In this document: piece after piece, positions 9,260 to 17,795 of the stretch
Layout of the letters: every line of letters begins with the position of its first letter
How positions within the stretch are numbered: position 1 is the stretch's first letter
Made by a program: the position numbers and the translations under genes
Assembly (NCBI RefSeq): GCF_002831585.1
Contig: NZ_CP025113.1
Span: forward strand, 7,765,001-7,829,000
Direction of reading: 5' to 3'
Origin: Bradyrhizobium sp. SK17
GTDB taxonomy: Bacteria > Pseudomonadota > Alphaproteobacteria > Rhizobiales > Xanthobacteraceae
Length of the DNA stretch: 64,000 nucleotides
Notes under the pieces: model-generated
Database searches by the model: none
What the model was told of the DNA's origin: nothing
Seen by the model: the letters and a program-made list of their open reading frames with translations, nothing else

Positions 9260-9870
9260 CTCCCGGCCGTCATGTTCAATGGCACCGCGAGCCGCTGGTT
9301 GGCGCTGTCCAACACCACCTGATCGGGCTGGATGCCGACGACGCGCCAGCCGGCGATCTCACCATCGGCCTCAACCCAGATCCCGACCGGATTCTGCGCG
9401 GTGAGCAGGAACGCCTTGGCGACGCCGTCGCTCATGAACACGCCTTTGAGAATAAAGCCGGGATCGACCGCCACCGGTGCGGGTGCTGCGGCAGCGACCG
9501 GGGCCGCAACGCTCGGCGCTTGCCGGCTGCGCGAGAACAACGGCCGCTGCACGATATTGTCGTAGCGCGCGATGGCCGCGGTTTGCGCCTTCCCGGCCGC
9601 GGTGCCTCGCATGTCGAGCCATGCCGGCGTGCTGAACCCGGAGAGTTGCACCCCGCAGGCCGCAACCACGCCGACAACCAGCACGAGCCCGATCCAGGCG
9701 GCGAGACCGGCCATCAACACACGCGTCGCCGGCCGCAGCGCAAGGAAGTCCGCCTGCGCGGGCAGATCAGCCCGGCCAAGCAGCGCCGCGACCTTCGTAA
9801 CCGCCGCCCGCCGCGGCCTCGCGGTGATCGAGTTCAAACGAAACCGAAGATCTTGCGTCAGGACGGTCAC
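9256..9870 (-). CDS. T2SS inner-membrane protein, GspC/GspN-like
   Basis: A 204-aa bitopic protein. It has a basic cytoplasmic head of about 45 residues and one membrane helix (VLMAGLAAWIGLVLVVGVVAAC). The periplasmic part contains RPLFSRSRQAP, then an Ala/Pro linker and a small beta domain (FILKGVFMSDGVAKAFLL, EIAGWRVVGIQPDQVVLD). The RPLF...R-x-P motif and beta domain fit the HR domain of GspC, which links the inner-membrane platform to the GspD secretin. No PDZ domain is present. GspN-like is the alternative name. Confidence 0.75.
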   Translation of the reverse strand: MTVLTQDLRFRLNSITARPRRAAVTKVAALLGRADLPAQADFLALRPATRVLMAGLAAWIGLVLVVGVVAACGVQLSGFSTPAWLDMRGTAAGKAQTAAIARYDNIVQRPLFSRSRQAPSVAAPVAAAAPAPVAVDPGFILKGVFMSDGVAKAFLLTAQNPVGIWVEADGEIAGWRVVGIQPDQVVLDSANQRLAVPLNMTAGR

Positions 9871-9916
9871 CTTACGCCCTCCGTCGCAATGCCGCCGCGG
9901 GACTTCTGTTGCGCCG

Positions 9917-10489
9917 TCATTGAGAATTGGCCTCTTCGCCCGCTCTCGGTCCGTCGCGCATCGCGCCCTGCACGGTGAGTTGGGCCCGGATCGCGCCGTC
10001 GTCGCCGTCAGTCACGCTTCTCAGCGTCGCCGAACTAAGCAGCAACATTGGCGTCTGGCTCTCGATGGCACGCATCATGTCGCGAATCGACGCCAGCGGC
10101 CCTTCCACCTCGATACCGACTGCAACCAGATGCATCTGTTGTATCCGACCGGCGGGGAGACCGCGTATCGCAAGCAGATTGACCCCCGCATTCTGCGCAA
10201 GCGATTTCAAGCTCGCCTGGATGTCGGCGCTGACGACGCGCTCCTCGCCAGCCGGATAGTACGGGTCACCAGTCCCGGAGGTCCTTGCGGAGTCGGCCTT
10301 CGCTTGATGCAGGATAGTCTCGAAACGCCGAAGCTGGGCTGAACTCTCCGCTATGTCTTCGCTCCGCTCGGAGAAATGCGTCAGCACCGGCACGACCACG
10401 AGCACGACGACGAGCATGAACGCCGCGATATTGAAGGCCACGAACAGTGCAACGTCCGGAATCCTGTTGCGCGTCAAGCCGGCGATCAT
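9917..10489 (-). CDS. gspM: T2SS protein GspM
   Basis: A 190-aa inner-membrane protein with one N-terminal helix (ALFVAFNIAAFMLVVVLVVVPVL), a coiled-coil-like region and a periplasmic ferredoxin-like domain (GVNLLAIRGLPAG, MHLVAVGIEVEGPLASIRDMM). This is the GspM/PilO-like architecture. It overlaps gspL by 4 bp, as expected for partners of the assembly platform. Confidence 0.82.
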   Translation of the reverse strand: MIAGLTRNRIPDVALFVAFNIAAFMLVVVLVVVPVLTHFSERSEDIAESSAQLRRFETILHQAKADSARTSGTGDPYYPAGEERVVSADIQASLKSLAQNAGVNLLAIRGLPAGRIQQMHLVAVGIEVEGPLASIRDMMRAIESQTPMLLLSSATLRSVTDGDDGAIRAQLTVQGAMRDGPRAGEEANSQ

Positions 10490-11604
10490 GACGGGCTCCG
10501 AGCTCTTGCCGGCGATTTCGACACCCGAGCTCCCCGCGCCTGGAAGCTGATCGTAAAGCGATCCCTGTGCTCATTGGCGTCTGGCGTGATCGCCGCCGTG
10601 AGGGCGGCGCCGGAGAATCTCGGCGACTTGTCGATGATCCGGACCAGCCGGGCCGCATCGGCCGAGAAGCCCGTTATGATGGTCTTCCCATTCTCAATGC
10701 GCACTTCGCTGAGAAAGGTCTGATCAGGCAAGATCCGCGACAGCTCATCGAGCGTCTCGAGGACACCGAGCTCGGACCGCATTGCATAAAGCCTGGCCGC
10801 GGTGTCGATGTTCTGCCCGCCTTGAACGCCATCGCGAGCTTCGGCAAGTGCGGCTTCAACCGAGGCCGCAACGCTGGCCTGGCTCCACTCGAAGGCCATC
10901 AGCGCTAGGCCGACGGCAAGCACCGAGACGACCGCCAGCAACCGGATCGTTCTGACCGCCCAAGCCGGATCGTCGATCTGTCTCGCCTGGAGCTCGATGA
11001 CCGGGATGGCCACATCCGCGTCAACGGAACTTGCGGATGACAGCCCGTCAACGTTATCCGACGTCAAGCCGAGTTGCCCGAGAGCCGACGCGGCGCGATC
11101 CCTGCGAATGATCCAGTGCCTGATCGAGGCGACATCGCCCGCGTCGATGCCGGCGACAGTCGCCGCATGCCAGACGTCGGAAGGCAGAAACGGCGTCCGA
11201 TGCAGCAGTTCTTGATCCAGGATGCTCGGCAAGGCCGGCAGCGCCGCCTTCGGGACATTCATGTCGCGGACGAAGAACAGATCATGCGAAACGACCGCCT
11301 GGACGACGACCTGCTCGCGCGTCACATGCTGGTCCGCGAGCCAGGCTTCCAGCACCGCGATGTTGAAGCTTGCGGACGGAAATCGCGCTTCGACCGGCTC
11401 AGGCCCGGCCAAACGGCACACGATCGTCTCACCATCCCGCTGGACATTGACATGGCGCAGGGCCTCGCGCTCCGCCCAACTGAGCCACTGCGGAGGTGTG
11501 GACTGGCGCAGCCCCGAAAGCCACCAGTGCCCGAAGCGCCTGCCCCAATTCGCGGCGACCGCGAGGCCACCGGTTCGGGAGACCGATAGGTCGGCTACAG
11601 ACAT
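10486..11604 (-). CDS. gspL: T2SS protein GspL
   Basis: A 372-aa assembly-platform protein. The first 215 or so residues form an actin-like cytoplasmic domain that binds the GspE ATPase. One membrane helix follows (LLAVVSVLAVGLALMAF), then a periplasmic PilN-like domain (LGVLETLDELSRILPDQTFLSEVRIENGKTIITGFSADAA). It sits between gspJ (84 bp upstream) and gspM (4-bp overlap). The ATP-site motifs of actin-like folds are weak, as usual for GspL. Confidence 0.85.
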   Translation of the reverse strand: MSVADLSVSRTGGLAVAANWGRRFGHWWLSGLRQSTPPQWLSWAEREALRHVNVQRDGETIVCRLAGPEPVEARFPSASFNIAVLEAWLADQHVTREQVVVQAVVSHDLFFVRDMNVPKAALPALPSILDQELLHRTPFLPSDVWHAATVAGIDAGDVASIRHWIIRRDRAASALGQLGLTSDNVDGLSSASSVDADVAIPVIELQARQIDDPAWAVRTIRLLAVVSVLAVGLALMAFEWSQASVAASVEAALAEARDGVQGGQNIDTAARLYAMRSELGVLETLDELSRILPDQTFLSEVRIENGKTIITGFSADAARLVRIIDKSPRFSGAALTAAITPDANEHRDRFTISFQARGARVSKSPARARSPS

Positions 11605-11688
11605 GGCGCCCCTTGCGCGAGGAGAAAAGCGAATCGGGCGGTAGCGTAATTTACTAAATCTTTACGAAAGGTAACGAAATGGGCCGGG

Positions 11689-12345
11689 TCAGGCCCCGCC
11701 GCCCTGCCGGAGCGCGACGATCATCGGCGGCTCGTTTCGTCGCTCGTCTTCGAACTCGATCTTGATCGACACCAGCTTCGGCAGTTGCTCCGCCTTGGCC
11801 CAGTTGTCGTGCCACTGGGACACCCCGCTGAGCGCGGGACTCCCGAAATAGCTCAAGCGAATGCTCTGAACGCCGCTGAGCACGGCAACCTTGTTTGGCC
11901 GGACATCGCGATCCGGCGTGTCCGGCACCGCTGAAGCCCAAGCCAGAAAATCAACGATGAGGTCGTCGCCCTCCTGGCGCAGGCCGACCCGATAGAGGCC
12001 ACCCGGCAGGCCGCGTCCTTCGCTCAGCCCGACGAACGCCATCGCATCCTGTCGTCCTTCGAACATCGTGAAGCCACTCTGGCTGGCTGTGTTGCCACGC
12101 ACCGCCAGTGCCGAAGCGATGACGTCCGACAGCGTCTGGATCGCGGCATGAGCCTCACCGTCGGCGGCGCTGGTCCGGTCGGCGGCAAAGGCCCGCCTTG
12201 CCATCGACAGGCCACCGGCAAGAAAGCCGGTCAAGAGCGCCAGCAAGGCGATCGAGATCAGCAGTTCAATGAGTGTGAGGCCCCGCTCCGTCTGGCGACG
12301 CCGCAGCCGGGCGGAACGGCGGGCAAGATCGCCTGGGCGGCTCAC
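11689..12345 (-). CDS. gspJ: T2SS minor pseudopilin GspJ
   Basis: A minor pseudopilin of about 218 aa that helps form the tip of the pseudopilus. The prepilin motif is RGLTLIELLISIALLALLTGF, shown here up to its hydrophobic helix. The chosen start is a GTG at 12345, which overlaps the gspI stop (GTGA). The longer upstream frame is only the shadow of gspI. The C-terminal part (VDFLAWASAVPDTPD, SIRLSYFG) fits the GspJ family. Confidence 0.85.
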   Translation of the reverse strand: MSRPGDLARRSARLRRRQTERGLTLIELLISIALLALLTGFLAGGLSMARRAFAADRTSAADGEAHAAIQTLSDVIASALAVRGNTASQSGFTMFEGRQDAMAFVGLSEGRGLPGGLYRVGLRQEGDDLIVDFLAWASAVPDTPDRDVRPNKVAVLSGVQSIRLSYFGSPALSGVSQWHDNWAKAEQLPKLVSIKIEFEDERRNEPPMIVALRQGGGA

Positions 12346-12803
12346 GACTTCCGCTCCGGCATCACTTTCAATGCGGCGAGCTCGACCCTCGTGCCATCGT
12401 CCGCGTCCACCACCATGGTGACCCAGAACGCCCGCAGCGGTGCCGACGACTGCACGGGCTTGGCATCGGGCTTGGCGTCCGATGGCTGCGGCCGCAACGT
12501 CGAGGGCAAGACCTCGACCGTGGTCTGTCGCCATCGATATCTCTGGCTGATCACCCCCGTGCGCTGTCCCGGTTCAAGCGTCGCCGACAGGCCGGCCGCT
12601 TCGAGCTGCGACTGGGCCACGCGCAACGCGCCCTGGGTGGCGCGGGTCCGTGCGTCGGATCGCATCGCCAAAGCGACGCCCGTCGTCATCGTCCCAAGCG
12701 CGAGCGCCAAGACGACGAATGCAACCAGCACCTCGAGCAGGGAGAAGCCCTGCTCTCGGGATTTCCCGGCTGCGCCACGGCGTCTGGAGCGATCGCGCTT
12801 CAT
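12342..12803 (-). CDS. gspI: T2SS minor pseudopilin GspI
   Basis: A 153-aa minor pseudopilin with the motif QGFSLLEVLVAFVVLALAL. The segment RTRATQGALRVAQSQLEAAG is typical of the GspI helix. It initiates the pseudopilus tip with GspJ and GspK. It overlaps gspH and gspJ by 4 bp each. Confidence 0.88.
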   Translation of the reverse strand: MKRDRSRRRGAAGKSREQGFSLLEVLVAFVVLALALGTMTTGVALAMRSDARTRATQGALRVAQSQLEAAGLSATLEPGQRTGVISQRYRWRQTTVEVLPSTLRPQPSDAKPDAKPVQSSAPLRAFWVTMVVDADDGTRVELAALKVMPERKS

Positions 12804-13240
12804 TTGACGATCCGCGGCTCGCCCGTGAGCCAGTTGACGGCAACGTCGGCCGAACTGCCATCGAGCGTCAGCGCGATGACGCCACCCGACGATTGCCCGT
12901 CCGGATAGAAGCGGATGCCGCCGGTGTCCCCGGAACGCTCCGTCTCGGCGATCGTCAGCGCGATCTTCATGCCGTGCGGCAGCGAATGCATCGACCTTGC
13001 CTGACCAAATCGCCCCGACTGGGTATCGATCTGAACCACGGTTTCCCGATTGGTCGCCCTCGCGTCGGCCCGGGCCATGTTGAGGCTGGCGGCGACCGTG
13101 CGCGCAGCGACCGCGACCCGCGTTGCCACGGCCTTCGGCCGCGCGGCGATCACAGCCGCCAGGACGAGCCCGATAATGCCGATCACGACCAGCATCTCGG
13201 CCAGGGAAAAGCCGGCCGACGATTTCGCCAACCTCCTCAT
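12800..13240 (-). CDS. gspH: T2SS minor pseudopilin GspH
   Basis: A 146-aa minor pseudopilin with the motif AGFSLAEMLVVIGIIGLVLA. The C-terminal domain (RFYPDGQSSGGVIALT, VNWLTGEPRI) is characteristic of GspH, including the F-x-P-D-G-x-S-x-G-G element. It overlaps gspF upstream and gspI downstream by 4 bp. Confidence 0.9.
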   Translation of the reverse strand: MRRLAKSSAGFSLAEMLVVIGIIGLVLAAVIAARPKAVATRVAVAARTVAASLNMARADARATNRETVVQIDTQSGRFGQARSMHSLPHGMKIALTIAETERSGDTGGIRFYPDGQSSGGVIALTLDGSSADVAVNWLTGEPRIVK

Positions 13241-14514
13241 CGGAACGCGATATCGTTGATCGAGAGCACGGCGCTCATGACCTGCATGATCAGCGCGCCG
13301 ATGCTGCCGCCGATGGCAAGCGTCAGCAATGGCGTCAGCAGGCCCACCATCCGCTCGATGTTTCGTTGCAGCTCCGCCTCGATCACACCCGCCACCTGGA
13401 GCAGCATCGGACCAAGCCGGCCGGTCTCCTCACCCACCGCGATCATCCGCAGCGATGCAGGCGGCAGCAGCCCGACATTCTCGAACGCCCGGTGCAGCGG
13501 CGTGCCTTCCGGAACCCGCTCGATGGCCTTCTGGTAGAGCGCGTGGAGATGCCGGTTGGTGACGAGCGCACTCGCCGTGCGCATCGCCGACATCAACGGC
13601 ACCTTCGCGACCAGCAACGTCCCGAGAGCACGCGAGAAACGGCCGGCTTCGCGGGCTTCGACGAGCTTGCCGACCACCGGGATCATCCGCTTGACCCGAT
13701 CGATACCGAGCATCAGCTCGGAGCTTCGTTTGACGCGGCTCCAGATCAACACGCTTGCCAGCGAACCGACCACCAACGTCAAGAGCACGACCAGCCAATT
13801 GTCCTGTAAATCGGACAGACGGCCAAGGATGCCCGGGAGCGGCAGATCGGCATCGACAAAGATCGGTGCGATGCTCGGGATCAGGACGAACACGATGACG
13901 ACGACGGAGACCATCGACATCAAAACCAGCACCGCCGGATAGATCAGGGCGGTCAGGATCCGGTTGCGGATTTCGAGCCGCCGCGCCAGCAGCTCGGCGA
14001 TCTGGGTGAGGACCTGCCCGGTCGCTCCGCCGGTCTCACCGGCCGCGAGGATCGCGCGATAGTCCGATGGAAAGATATCCGGATGCCGCGCCATCGCCTC
14101 GGACAGTTGCAGGCCCGCCATGACATCCTTCAGCAGCCGGTTCGCCAGCCGTGCGGTTCGCGGGCTGGCGCCGGGTCCGCCAAGAATTCGAAACGCCGCA
14201 TCGAGGGTCAGGCCGGAATTGACCAGTGAACCAAGCTCCGTCGTGAACGCGGCAAGCTCCTTCAAGCCCAGGCGATCGGACTGGCCGAGCTCGCGCTGCC
14301 AGATCGATTTCTTCGGCCTGGCGCCGTTGGCCGCAGCCGGCGAGAGTTCGCCGCCGTCGCCGGCGAGCCGCTGGGTCTCGAATGGCGTCAAGCCCGCGCC
14401 GTAGAGAGCGTCGATCGCGGCATTGACGTCGTCGGCCGCGATGGTCCCGCTGCTGACCGTCCCGCCCGTCGTGTATGCCTTGTACAGGAAGTTCGCCAAG
14501 GTGCTGCTCCTCAA
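13237..14514 (-). CDS. gspF: T2SS inner-membrane platform protein GspF
   Basis: A 425-aa polytopic protein, normal for GspF. It has two repeated T2SSF domains: the first around LAAFTTELGSLVNSGLTLDAAF to AAGETGGATGQVL, the second around RFSRALGTLLVAKVPLMSAM to IAVGEETGRLGPML. Each is followed by membrane helices. It forms the core of the assembly platform and overlaps gspE by 4 bp. Confidence 0.93.
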   Translation of the reverse strand: MRSSTLANFLYKAYTTGGTVSSGTIAADDVNAAIDALYGAGLTPFETQRLAGDGGELSPAAANGARPKKSIWQRELGQSDRLGLKELAAFTTELGSLVNSGLTLDAAFRILGGPGASPRTARLANRLLKDVMAGLQLSEAMARHPDIFPSDYRAILAAGETGGATGQVLTQIAELLARRLEIRNRILTALIYPAVLVLMSMVSVVVIVFVLIPSIAPIFVDADLPLPGILGRLSDLQDNWLVVLLTLVVGSLASVLIWSRVKRSSELMLGIDRVKRMIPVVGKLVEAREAGRFSRALGTLLVAKVPLMSAMRTASALVTNRHLHALYQKAIERVPEGTPLHRAFENVGLLPPASLRMIAVGEETGRLGPMLLQVAGVIEAELQRNIERMVGLLTPLLTLAIGGSIGALIMQVMSAVLSINDIAFR

Positions 14515-16292
14515 GCCGCGCGTGTGACGCGCAGGACTTCCTCGAGCGAGGTCTCGCCAGCCTCGACCTTGAGCAGGCCGTCCTCGTAGAGCGAGCGGAA
14601 ACCGGCGTTCCGCGCCAGCTGCTCCATCATGCGCTGGTCGTCGCTGCGACGGCCGACCACGTGGCGCAATTCATCGTCGATGATCAGAAGCTCGGAAATC
14701 GTCGTCCGGCCGAGATAGCCGACATTGCCGCAGGCCGTGCAGCCGACGGCGACGCGCCTGTTTGAAAGCGCCGGTCGCGAGCGCTCCGATGGTACAGCCA
14801 GTTCGCGCGGATGCTGTGCCCGGTGGAACTCGTCGAACGGCCGCGAACAGGACGGACACAGCTTGCGCACGAGCCGTTGCGCCATCACCCCTGCGATGGT
14901 CGAAGCGAGAAGATAGCGCTCGAGCCCGATGTCGATCAGCCGGGTGATCGCCGCGATCGCGCTGTTGGTGTGCAGGGTGGAGAACACCAGGTGCCCGGTC
15001 AGCGCGGCCTGAATCGCGATCCGTGCCGTCTCCAGGTCGCGGATTTCGCCGATCATTACGATGTCTGGGTCCTGCCGCAGGATCGACCGCAGGGCGACCG
15101 GAAAGTCGAAGCCGATCTGCGGCTGGACCTGGACCTGGTTGATGCCGGGAAGCTGATATTCGATCGGGTCCTCGACCGTGAAGAGCTTGAGCTCCGGCCG
15201 GTTCAGGTTCTTCAGCGCCGTGTAGAGCGTCGTGGTCTTGCCGCTGCCGGTCGGCCCGGTGACCAGCACAATTCCGTTGGGCAGCGACATCAGCCGGCGA
15301 AGGCCCGCCTCCGTCGTCCCGCCCAGGCCCAGCTTGGCAAAATCGAGTTCGACCCGGGTACGGTCGAGGATTCTCAGCACGACACTTTCGCCGAACGCGG
15401 TCGGTATCGTGGAGACACGGATATCGATCTCGACGCCGCGCACGACGGTCTTGATCCGGCCGTCCTGGGGCAGACGCCGTTCCGCGATGTCGAGCTTGGC
15501 CATGATCTTGACGCGGGTCGTCAACGCCGCCCGCGACGTGGTGGGGACGGTCCGCCCCTGCTGGAGGAACCCATCGACACGGTAGCGGATCGCGACCGCG
15601 TCGCGTCCGGGCTCGATATGCACGTCGGAGGCGCCGCGCTCGACCGCACGCGCGATGACCTGATTGACCAACCGAATGATCGGCGCCTCGTTGGCGATGT
15701 CGCGCAGCCGCTCGATATCGTATTCGGAGCCGTCGCCCGCCGCCTGGACGGCGACCGCGGCCTCCTCGAGACTCCCTTCGGCAGCGGGATCGTTGTAGAG
15801 CGTGCGCAAGGCACGCTCGATCTCGGCGGGCACGATCAGCGCGAGCTCGACCTCGAGGTCCAGCATGTAGCTGACCGCACGGACGACATCGTCGATGAAC
15901 GGATCCGCGCTCGCGATCAGGATCCGGCCATTGCCATGAGCGATCGGCAGGATGCGGTTGGTTCGGAGGAAAGCGTGACGCAAGCGGTCGGCAAGGACGG
16001 GGCGCGGCGGGATTTCCGCCTCGCCCATCACGCGGAGGCCGCAATACGCCGCGTAGACCTGGCAAAGATCGGCTTCGGAGATCAGGCCAAGCTTGACGAG
16101 AACGAGGTCGAAGCGCTCGCCCGCGACCTCGGCAGCTCGCCGCGCCCGGGCGATGGCGGCACCGTCGAGATACCCTTCAGCGTCCAGCAGACTGGAGAAT
16201 GCCTCGGTAAAGCCGGCATCCTTGGGGCCCAGGAATCCGGCACGGCCGGCGCAGGCGACCGGCTGCACAAGTTGCTGAAATTCGATGGACAT
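14511..16292 (-). CDS. gspE: T2SS secretion ATPase GspE
   Basis: The cytoplasmic hexameric ATPase that drives pseudopilus assembly, 593 aa. An N-terminal MshEN-type domain (residues 60-150) binds GspL or a nucleotide. Walker A is GPTGSGKTT (346-354) and the Asp and His boxes follow. Walker B is DPDIVMIGEIRD (408-419). A zinc-binding module uses CPSC (479-482) and CTAC (518-521). It is the first gene of the minus-strand run gspE-F-H-I-J-L-M-C-O. Gene overlaps of 4 bp through most of the run indicate a single translationally coupled operon. Divergent gspK starts 105 bp away. Confidence 0.95.
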   Translation of the reverse strand: MSIEFQQLVQPVACAGRAGFLGPKDAGFTEAFSSLLDAEGYLDGAAIARARRAAEVAGERFDLVLVKLGLISEADLCQVYAAYCGLRVMGEAEIPPRPVLADRLRHAFLRTNRILPIAHGNGRILIASADPFIDDVVRAVSYMLDLEVELALIVPAEIERALRTLYNDPAAEGSLEEAAVAVQAAGDGSEYDIERLRDIANEAPIIRLVNQVIARAVERGASDVHIEPGRDAVAIRYRVDGFLQQGRTVPTTSRAALTTRVKIMAKLDIAERRLPQDGRIKTVVRGVEIDIRVSTIPTAFGESVVLRILDRTRVELDFAKLGLGGTTEAGLRRLMSLPNGIVLVTGPTGSGKTTTLYTALKNLNRPELKLFTVEDPIEYQLPGINQVQVQPQIGFDFPVALRSILRQDPDIVMIGEIRDLETARIAIQAALTGHLVFSTLHTNSAIAAITRLIDIGLERYLLASTIAGVMAQRLVRKLCPSCSRPFDEFHRAQHPRELAVPSERSRPALSNRRVAVGCTACGNVGYLGRTTISELLIIDDELRHVVGRRSDDQRMMEQLARNAGFRSLYEDGLLKVEAGETSLEEVLRVTRAA

Positions 16293-16397
16293 AAGCGCTC
16301 GGACAGGCTCGAGGACCGGTTTCCGCGCGATTCTAGGGCAGCTTGATTAACACAAGCTGTTTGACGGTTTGTTTGCCATTCTCGCTTAAAGGTTTCC

Positions 16398-17351
16398 GTG
16401 AACGGCCATTTAAAACATTCAGCAGGACTTTTCGGCATGGCGGGCGGGCCGCATCCCCAATCCCTGCGCTTGCCCTGGGAGCCGGTCTCCGCCGCCACGC
16501 CGCGCGCCCGTTCACGCGCGGGTTTTGCACTGATCGCGGTGGTCTGGAGCCTCGGGCTGATCTCCCTGCTCAGCGTCGCGCTGATCGTCGGCGCACGCTA
16601 TCGCGCGCGGATCTCGTCGAACGATATGTCGGTCGCGGCAACCGAGCTCGCCGCCGAGAGCGCCGTCCATGTCGCCATCCTGACGCTGCTCGCGCCGGGA
16701 ACGTCGAAAACCGAATTTCCGCTGACCTGCCGGATGCCGGGCGGCGAACGCGCGACCATCGCCATGGAAGAGGAGACCGGCAAGGTCGACCTCAACACCG
16801 CGTCGCTTGCCGTCCTGGCGCGCCTGTTCACCGCGCTGACCGGCGATCAGTCGCTCGGCGCCCGCATCGCTGCGCGGGTGGTCGAATTCCGCGACCAGGC
16901 GCGCGCAAAAACCACAAACGCTGCAACGGCGGCCCCCAACACGCCGGCTTTCACCACGATCATGCAACTGGACACCATCGAAGGGGTTTCGCCGTCGATG
17001 TTTCGGCGCGCAATCCGCTTCGTCACGGTTCGTTCCGGACGCCCGGAGCCGGATCCCGAGGCCGCCACGCCGGCGATGCTCCGCCTGCTCGGCGCCCAGC
17101 CACCGCAATCGCCGGCCGGCCGGGGCGTTCTGCTCGGCGGCAGCGTGACGATCCGCGCCGATGTCAGCGCCCCGAACGGAACGCGCTTCATCCGTGAGGC
17201 GCTGGTCTCGATCGGCCCGGACAACGGCCGTTCATACGTGATCCGCGAATGGCGGCACGGGGATATCGCGCCGGATCAGCCGGAGCAAGTTGACGATCGG
17301 ATGCTTGCTTCCAGGAACTGCCTGCAATCCGTCAAGCACCTGGGCAGCTGA
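16398..17351 (+). CDS. gspK: T2SS minor pseudopilin GspK
   Basis: A 317-aa tip pseudopilin. The prepilin motif is RAGFALIAVVWSLGLISLLSVAL; as in the family, Glu at +5 is not conserved. VDLNTASLAVLARLF is the helix-hairpin segment typical of GspK. The leader of about 42 residues is long, so translation may begin at a later codon; ATG 16398 follows no obvious Shine-Dalgarno. It lies divergent from gspE and alone on the plus strand, while most loci keep gspK beside gspJ. Confidence 0.85.
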   Translation: MNGHLKHSAGLFGMAGGPHPQSLRLPWEPVSAATPRARSRAGFALIAVVWSLGLISLLSVALIVGARYRARISSNDMSVAATELAAESAVHVAILTLLAPGTSKTEFPLTCRMPGGERATIAMEEETGKVDLNTASLAVLARLFTALTGDQSLGARIAARVVEFRDQARAKTTNAATAAPNTPAFTTIMQLDTIEGVSPSMFRRAIRFVTVRSGRPEPDPEAATPAMLRLLGAQPPQSPAGRGVLLGGSVTIRADVSAPNGTRFIREALVSIGPDNGRSYVIREWRHGDIAPDQPEQVDDRMLASRNCLQSVKHLGS

Positions 17352-17366
17352 CGGAGCCGGCGGTCG

Positions 17367-17795
17367 TCAACCGCGCGAGTGCAGCACGACCGGTGGCGCG
17401 GCGGGGTGAACCGAACCTTCGAGCCGCAGGCGTTCTTCCACTACGGCAGGGCCCGGCTCCATCACGGTGCAGCCCTTGAAGCGCTGCAAATCGCTCAACG
17501 CATCCAGCCGTCGACGCTCGTCGACCAGTTGCTTCGGACCATCCAGCGGGAAGCGCTCGTTGCCGTAACCTTCCAGCGACCCGCGCGCCAGCCAGTATTC
17601 AAGGCGCGCGGCGCGGCGGGCCGAGTAGCGGAATGACGCGGCGATCCCGCTGCACGTCATCGATTCGTCGACCGGCAGGATCGGATAGGGCGGCGGATCG
17701 GCGAGCGGATAGGTATCGGTCACGCAGCCGGCCAGCGGGCCCGCCAGGCTCGCCAGCAGCAACAACTTCTGGAGTTCGGCCGTGTACCTTCTCAC
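17367..17795 (-). CDS. small lipoprotein coupled to gspD, candidate pilotin
   Basis: A 142-aa lipoprotein with signal LLLLASLAGPLAGC and lipobox LAGC. Its start overlaps the gspD stop by 4 bp (ATGA), so it is translationally coupled to the secretin. The mature protein has two Cys residues (MTC and KGC) that could pair, a basic helical region (ARRAARLEYWL) and an acidic helix (LVDERRRLDALSDLQRF). Secretins need a small lipoprotein pilotin (GspS or AspS) for outer-membrane insertion. This protein has the right size, location and anchor, but I see no recognisable pilotin motif. Confidence 0.75.
   Translation of the reverse strand: MRRYTAELQKLLLLASLAGPLAGCVTDTYPLADPPPYPILPVDESMTCSGIAASFRYSARRAARLEYWLARGSLEGYGNERFPLDGPKQLVDERRRLDALSDLQRFKGCTVMEPGPAVVEERLRLEGSVHPAAPPVVLHSRG

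Noticed and set aside
14811..16346. 511-aa plus-strand frame rich in Asp, Arg and His
   Set aside because: Antisense of gspE; codon pattern of a shadow frame.
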